Assembly (NCBI GenBank): GCA_963847515.1
Contig: CAWKAA010000005.1
Span: forward strand, 1,426,001 to 1,490,000
Direction of reading: 5' to 3'
Length of the DNA stretch: 64,000 bases
Source: QHXW01 sp963847515
GTDB lineage: Bacteria; Acidobacteriota; Terriglobia; Bryobacterales; Bryobacteraceae
Under the pieces are notes generated by a model that was not told the origin of the DNA, did no database searches, and was given only the letters and a program-made list of their open reading frames with translations. A program made the translations under genes and the position numbers. Positions 59,871 through 64,000 of this stretch are shown here, piece by piece. Positions within the stretch are counted from its first letter, which is position 1. Each line of letters opens with the position of its first letter.

Positions 59871-60914
59871 ATGAAACCATTGAAAATCGTGGGTATGGGA
59901 GGGGGTACAGGTCTGCCTGTACTGCTCCGGGGTCTACGCAGAATGAAAGAAGTAGAAGTGTCTGCGATCGTTTCCGTTGCCGATAATGGCGGTTCAAGCG
60001 GCCGCTTGCGCCAGAGCTTCGCGATGCCGGCTGTCGGCGATTTACGCAACTGCCTGGTGGCGCTGTCTGGAAATGATTCCGTATTAGTTGATCTTTTCCA
60101 GCACCGGTTTTCTTCGGGGAATGGCTTGGAAGGACATTCTCTGGGTAACTTGATCGTAACGGCTTTGTATCAAATGTCCGGGAGCCTGCAGCAAGCCATC
60201 GAAATCGCGAGCCAGTTGCTTCCGCTACAGGGCCGGGCTCTGCCAGTGACGGAAACGCCGACGACGCTTTGCGCCGCCTTCCACGATGGGACCGTCGTGC
60301 ACGGCGAAGCGCAGATTACGGCTGCGCGTGGGCGAATTGAACGAATCTGGCTGGAGCCCAATAGCCCCTCGCCCTCGCCAGGAGTGTTGGACGCCATAGC
60401 GGCTGCCGACGCCCTTGTATTCGGCCCGGGAAGCCTCTACACAAGCATCCTGCCCAATCTGCTTGTGGACGGGGTAGCGGATGCCGTCGAGCGGTCTCGC
60501 GCTGTGAAGATTTTCGTGTGTAACTTGATGACGCAGCCGGGTGAGACCGACGGATTTTCAGCCGCGGACCATCTCCGAATTCTGGAGACATGTCTGGGCC
60601 GGGACGCCGTTGATTTCTGCATTGTGAACACAGGTATCGCGCCAGTCCGTTCCAGCCTTCCTCTGGAAGCTGGATCAACGCCGGTAACTTGTGATGCGCG
60701 GCAAATCGAGTCACAGGGAGCGATACCAGTGCAGGCGGATCTGCTGACTGTACAAGGAGCCGGAATCCGTCATGACTCAATGAGGTTGGGTAGCCTGGTC
60801 GTGAACGTTGCCCGAGGTGCCCTGGCTCGACGGGATCGCAGACATTATCCGCAGCACACCACTGTCCCTAGTAGTCAAGATACCTGGCATACGGCCGAGG
60901 TGCCCATAAGGTGA
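59871..60914 (+). CDS. yvcK: YvcK/CofD-like gluconeogenesis-factor-type protein
   Basis: A 347-residue cytoplasmic protein of the YvcK group. The start VGMGGGTGLPVLLRGLRRMK and VSVADNGGSSGRLRQSF form the nucleotide-sugar pocket, followed by PAVGDLRNCLVALS, EGHSLGNLIVTALYQM, DALVFGPGSLYTSILPNLLV and NLMTQPGETDGFSAADHL. YvcK binds UDP-sugars and links central carbon metabolism to cell-wall synthesis. I start it at ATG 59871; the frame is open further upstream but that part overlaps the kinase gene. Its place inside an EPS operon is unusual for the family, which normally sits next to rapZ and whiA. Confidence 0.85.
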   Translation: MKPLKIVGMGGGTGLPVLLRGLRRMKEVEVSAIVSVADNGGSSGRLRQSFAMPAVGDLRNCLVALSGNDSVLVDLFQHRFSSGNGLEGHSLGNLIVTALYQMSGSLQQAIEIASQLLPLQGRALPVTETPTTLCAAFHDGTVVHGEAQITAARGRIERIWLEPNSPSPSPGVLDAIAAADALVFGPGSLYTSILPNLLVDGVADAVERSRAVKIFVCNLMTQPGETDGFSAADHLRILETCLGRDAVDFCIVNTGIAPVRSSLPLEAGSTPVTCDARQIESQGAIPVQADLLTVQGAGIRHDSMRLGSLVVNVARGALARRDRRHYPQHTTVPSSQDTWHTAEVPIR

Positions 60915-61089
60915 CGTGCACCCCAACAATGGAGAATGGGACTGAAGAGATAGTTGCTGGCCCGGAGATACGGGCTGGGATCGTTCTCGAATGCCAGGCG
61001 TTCCTGCAAAGCAATCTTCGCGGGTTCCGCAGCTTCATCCTGCGACTGAATACGGGCCTTCCACTTTCTCTATCGCAGGGCGGACAATA

Positions 61090-62286
61090 ATGCCGACCAT
61101 TGCAAGACCGATGGTCCATCGCCTCAACTTTGCCGTTGAGAGAATAAGCGATGAAGCTACCTTCGCACGTTTAAAGCCAGAATGGGGCCAACTTCTCAAA
61201 TCGGGGGCTTCTGGTTGTCTCTTCTTAACCTGGGAATGGCTGTATACCTGGTGGAGACATCTGGCTGCGAATAGAAAGCTTGCGATTCTGGCTGTCCGCT
61301 GTGGCGATGAGCTTACCGCTCTCGCTCCTTTCTGCATCCGGCCCCCCAGTTTGTCGCGACGGTGTCCATTTCCCGTTCTGGAATTCTTGGGAAGCGGCTA
61401 TGTGGGCTCGGATTATTTGGATTTCATTATTCACAGGGATTGCGAACCGGAGGCGTTAACGGTGCTGGCTTCGCATTTACGCGGCGAGCGGCTCGTTTTC
61501 GACTGGGCGCAGCTAAAGAGCTACGGATCTCACGCCGCCGAGGCCGCCTTTCACCTCCGCGAAGTGGGCTGGAGGATTTCCGAAACCGGGATGAACGTAT
61601 GCCCTTTCATTCCTCTTTCCGGAAAATCCTGGGAGTCGTATCTGGCTACTCTAGGCGCGGAGCACCGTTACAACTTCAATCGCAAACGGAAGCGGCTTAA
61701 CAAGGACTATTTAGTCCAATTCGAGCAAGTACGCACAGACCAGCAATGTCGCGAAGCGATCGATTTGCTGATCTCGCTACACAACCTGCGCTGGAGCGAG
61801 CGCGGCGGCTCAGACGCCTTTCACACGCCGGACTTAGTCGAGTTTCATCGTGAGTTCAGCCGCATCGCTTTGGAGCGTGGCTGGTTGCGATTGTACATAC
61901 TGCGGCTGAATGGGAAACCTGCCGCATCGTTGTACGGCTTCCTTTATGGCCGCACTTTTTACTTCTACCAATCGGGGTTCGACCCGGCTTACGCCAAATA
62001 CAGCGTCGGGCTGGTCACAATGGGCCTTGCCATTGAGAGCGCCATCGCAGAGGGCGCTGAGGAATACGACCTGTTGCACGGGAACGAGGACTATAAGTCG
62101 CATTGGAGCTGCGACAGCCGCGAGCTGCGCCGATTGAGTTTGTACCCGCCGGGCAACCTTGGGTTGTTTTATCGATCGTCCGCAGAACTCGAGCGGGCCT
62201 CGCGCACCATCGTACGTCGCTTGCTACCGAAAAGTATTGTCGACGGAATCAGAACAAAGTGGAGCGCACGGCAAGGCCTCTCATGA
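61090..62286 (+). CDS. FemAB/CelD-like acyltransferase-type protein
   Basis: A 398-residue protein of the double-GNAT group used in EPS loci. The first half has the CelD-like pattern (CLFLTWEWLYTWWRHLAANR, LAILAVRCGDELTALAPF, LEFLGSGYVGSDYLDFII); the second half has the FemAB/GNAT core (RYNFNRKRKRLNKDY, LYILRLNGKPAASLYGFLYG, FYFYQSGFDPAYAKYSVGL, YDLLHGNEDYKSHW). It probably acylates or aminoacylates a sugar or protein of the pathway. The ATG of the deacetylase gene overlaps its stop by four bases (ATGA). Start: ATG at 61090; a longer frame from 60991 has no support. Confidence 0.83.
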   Translation: MPTIARPMVHRLNFAVERISDEATFARLKPEWGQLLKSGASGCLFLTWEWLYTWWRHLAANRKLAILAVRCGDELTALAPFCIRPPSLSRRCPFPVLEFLGSGYVGSDYLDFIIHRDCEPEALTVLASHLRGERLVFDWAQLKSYGSHAAEAAFHLREVGWRISETGMNVCPFIPLSGKSWESYLATLGAEHRYNFNRKRKRLNKDYLVQFEQVRTDQQCREAIDLLISLHNLRWSERGGSDAFHTPDLVEFHREFSRIALERGWLRLYILRLNGKPAASLYGFLYGRTFYFYQSGFDPAYAKYSVGLVTMGLAIESAIAEGAEEYDLLHGNEDYKSHWSCDSRELRRLSLYPPGNLGLFYRSSAELERASRTIVRRLLPKSIVDGIRTKWSARQGLS

Positions 62287-63359
62287 TTCGGAACTGGGTC
62301 AAAACCAAAGTCGCCGGTGTCCTGAGCCATACAGGCATGGATAGGGTTGTAGGTTCGCTCTCGGGCGCCGGCCGTGTCCCGGTGGTGATTGCCTACCACA
62401 GAGTGGTGGAGGACTTTGCATACAGCGTTGAAACCTCAATACCTTCCATGCTAGTGAGCTTGCGTACACTGGAACGGCATTTGGACTGGATCGGCCGTCG
62501 TTTTCGATTTGTCTCTCTAGACGAATTAGGTCAGTGGCTGGCGTCTGAAGCTTCAGATGAGCCGATCGCTGCCATCACCTTCGACGACGGTTACGCAGAT
62601 TTTTATTTCCATGCATTACCACTACTGAAGAGGAAAGGCATCCCGGCGGCCGTGTTTGTGGTGACAGACCTGCTTGGCACGACTCGCATGCAAACGCACG
62701 ACAAGCTCTATCTTCTGCTGATGAGAAAGTTCGGACTTCGCTTGACGCCCACAGACGTGGCCGCATTACTTCAGCGGGTGGGACTCTCACTCTCGGGCAT
62801 TAACGTAACAACACCCTTCGAAGCCACTCGATTGCTGCTCGAAGGCTTACCACAGGCAGGCATAGAGCGGGTATTGCAGCTGCTGGAATCCGACGTCGAG
62901 CTCTCTGAAGACGGTCTCCAGCCTTTTCATTCCCTCACATGGGACATGCTGACAGCTATTCGTCATGCCGGATTCACAGTGGGGTCTCATACCAGGACCC
63001 ATGTTCTGATGACCAACGAGAACGACCAGACGTTGATGGACGAAGTGGCGGGATCGCGGGAGGTACTCGAGAAACGGCTTGGGGGCCCGGTCCAACATTT
63101 TGCTTACCCCGGCGGTCTGTTCAACCAGGCCTCGGTGAACGCTCTCGCAGCCGCAGGGTATCGGAACGGCTACACGACTTGTAGACACCGGGATGCCCGG
63201 CACCCCATGCTTACAGTGCCGCGCAATGTTTTGTGGGAGAACTCCTGCCAGGATTCGCAAGGCGTGTTCTCACCAGCAATGTTGAGCTGCCAGATCCACC
63301 GCGTTTTCGACTGGACCAGCGGGTGCCGGCAACGTCATTTGACGAGTCAGGAGGCGTGA
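62283..63359 (+). CDS. NodB-type polysaccharide deacetylase
   Basis: A 358-residue enzyme of the carbohydrate-esterase 4 family that removes N-acetyl groups from the polymer. The NodB core is visible: IAAITFDDGYADFYF (catalytic and metal-binding Asp pair), GIPAAVFVVTDLLG, GSHTRTHVLMT (metal histidines in SHTRTH), and FAYPGGLFNQASV (Arg/Pro region). There is no signal peptide, so it may work on lipid-linked intermediates in the cytoplasm, or be exported otherwise. It is translationally coupled to the preceding gene through ATGA. Confidence 0.9.
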   Translation: MIRNWVKTKVAGVLSHTGMDRVVGSLSGAGRVPVVIAYHRVVEDFAYSVETSIPSMLVSLRTLERHLDWIGRRFRFVSLDELGQWLASEASDEPIAAITFDDGYADFYFHALPLLKRKGIPAAVFVVTDLLGTTRMQTHDKLYLLLMRKFGLRLTPTDVAALLQRVGLSLSGINVTTPFEATRLLLEGLPQAGIERVLQLLESDVELSEDGLQPFHSLTWDMLTAIRHAGFTVGSHTRTHVLMTNENDQTLMDEVAGSREVLEKRLGGPVQHFAYPGGLFNQASVNALAAAGYRNGYTTCRHRDARHPMLTVPRNVLWENSCQDSQGVFSPAMLSCQIHRVFDWTSGCRQRHLTSQEA

Positions 63360-64000
63360 TTGACCGGACACAATGAGTTTCGCTCAATCACACAGTTGCG
63401 TACGTTTGGCGCCTCGGAGGTCTGTTTCACCAAGCCACGCACCACTTCTATTTCGATTGCCTATTGGCTTCTTCTCGGCTTTTTGATTCTTCTTTATTCA
63501 AACCTGGCAGTGCTCAAGCCGGCGATCGAGATCATACATCCGGCAAAACTGGTGGCCGGGGCAGCGCTTGGCATGCTGCTTGTGGAAATGGTATTCGCTC
63601 GAAAAAGTTTTGAGGTGGCGTGGCCCGAAGGGTTTCTCCTGCTGGCTTTTCTAGGGGCTGCGGCGCTTTCTACACTGACTGCACTCTGGGCCCGCGGTGC
63701 TGCCGAGGCCGTATTGGACTTGCTCAAGTTTACGATCGTCTATTTTTTTATTGTGAATTGTCTAACTACCGAGCGCCGGATTCGGGGTGTGATGTGGACC
63801 ATGATCGCGGGTGGTTTTTTCCCCGCGGTAGGCGTTCTGAATAACTACCTGCACGGCAATCTGGCAGAAGGCAGAACGGCATGGGTAGGGATCTTCGGCA
63901 ATCCTAACGACCTTGCCTATAGCCTAGTGGTATTGGTCCCTATCGCTGCATTTCTGGTGGCGGGCCGCCGCCTTTTGCCGCGCCTGATGGTGCTTGGAAT
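63360..64000 (+). CDS. O-antigen ligase/Wzy-type polymerase, N-terminal part (cut by right edge)
   Basis: An open reading frame of 213 residues runs to the right edge. It begins at TTG 63360, one base after the deacetylase stop, behind an AGGAGG seven bases upstream. After about 40 soluble residues come at least five membrane helices (ISIAYWLLLGFLILLYSNL, KLVAGAALGMLLVEMVF, FLLLAFLGAAALSTLTALW, LLKFTIVYFFIVNCL, MIAGGFFPAVGVLNNYL). The motif GIFGNPNDLAYSLVVLVPIA is typical of the O-antigen ligase/polymerase family, which joins lipid-linked glycan units in the periplasm. The catalytic loop lies beyond the window. Confidence 0.8.
   Translation, partial: MTGHNEFRSITQLRTFGASEVCFTKPRTTSISIAYWLLLGFLILLYSNLAVLKPAIEIIHPAKLVAGAALGMLLVEMVFARKSFEVAWPEGFLLLAFLGAAALSTLTALWARGAAEAVLDLLKFTIVYFFIVNCLTTERRIRGVMWTMIAGGFFPAVGVLNNYLHGNLAEGRTAWVGIFGNPNDLAYSLVVLVPIAAFLVAGRRLLPRLMVLG

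Overview
The window (64 kb, moderately GC-rich, densely coded on both strands) looks like chromosome of a soil-type Acidobacteriota, probably of the Solibacter/Bryobacter kind. This rests on families I recognise as common there: long poly-HAMP hybrid kinases, secreted repeat proteins opening NPTALAGPYAFQLSG, small YDPYYRDYH lipoproteins, FecR proteins with Pro/Gln tails, BON proteins, and a large exopolysaccharide (EPS) locus. There is no rRNA or ribosomal marker, so the placement is inference. I recognise no tRNA, rRNA, CRISPR array, insertion sequence or phage gene.

Left edge to 8.4 kb (minus strand): a truncated cytochrome P450 start-stop coupled to a stand-alone NRPS adenylation-carrier didomain (predicted leucine), a GNAT protein, a secreted protein, a receiver fused to a degenerate Toprim (DnaG-like) domain, a single-ring Clp-type AAA+ ATPase, a double-BON exported protein and two small membrane proteins.

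8.7 to 12.9 kb: a secreted CX5R phosphatase, a VTT/DedA-like membrane protein, a GT4 glycosyltransferase and an NRAMP-like transporter. 13.2 to 31.1 kb is a signalling island: two Rcp1-like lone receivers, a STAS protein, an OmpA-family protein, a Crp-type regulator, an ECF sigma factor with a coupled small gene, an NtrC-type activator, a small histidine kinase, a receiver-PAS-kinase, and a 2387-residue soluble hybrid kinase. That kinase carries thirteen 92-residue tandem repeats (about 30 HAMP modules) and ends in GAF, HisKA, HATPase and three receivers, the middle one degenerate.

31.3 to 38 kb: small membrane proteins, a PAP2 phosphatase, an MsbA-like ABC exporter, a TPR protein and a stress-type protein with a paralogue at 54 kb. 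38.5 to 64 kb is the EPS locus: initiating sugar transferase, secreted beta-propeller protein with two sugar-binding-like modules, carbamoyltransferase, carrier protein with acyltransferase-like partner, UDP-GlcNAc 2-epimerase and GT2. After a regulatory and secreted-protein interlude comes the run Wza-like exporter, pseudo-receiver, outer-membrane barrel, tyrosine autokinase/co-polymerase, YvcK-like protein, FemAB/CelD-like protein, NodB deacetylase and a Wzy/O-antigen-ligase protein cut by the right edge. Together these would prime, build, modify, polymerise and export a surface polysaccharide.

Four genes look damaged: a small lipoprotein (14.5 kb), a secreted protein (16.6 kb), a phospholipase-like relic (49.7 kb) and a Crp/Fnr regulator (50.9 kb). 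At least two differ from an intact frame by a single-base-type shift, so both real decay and sequencing error are possible.
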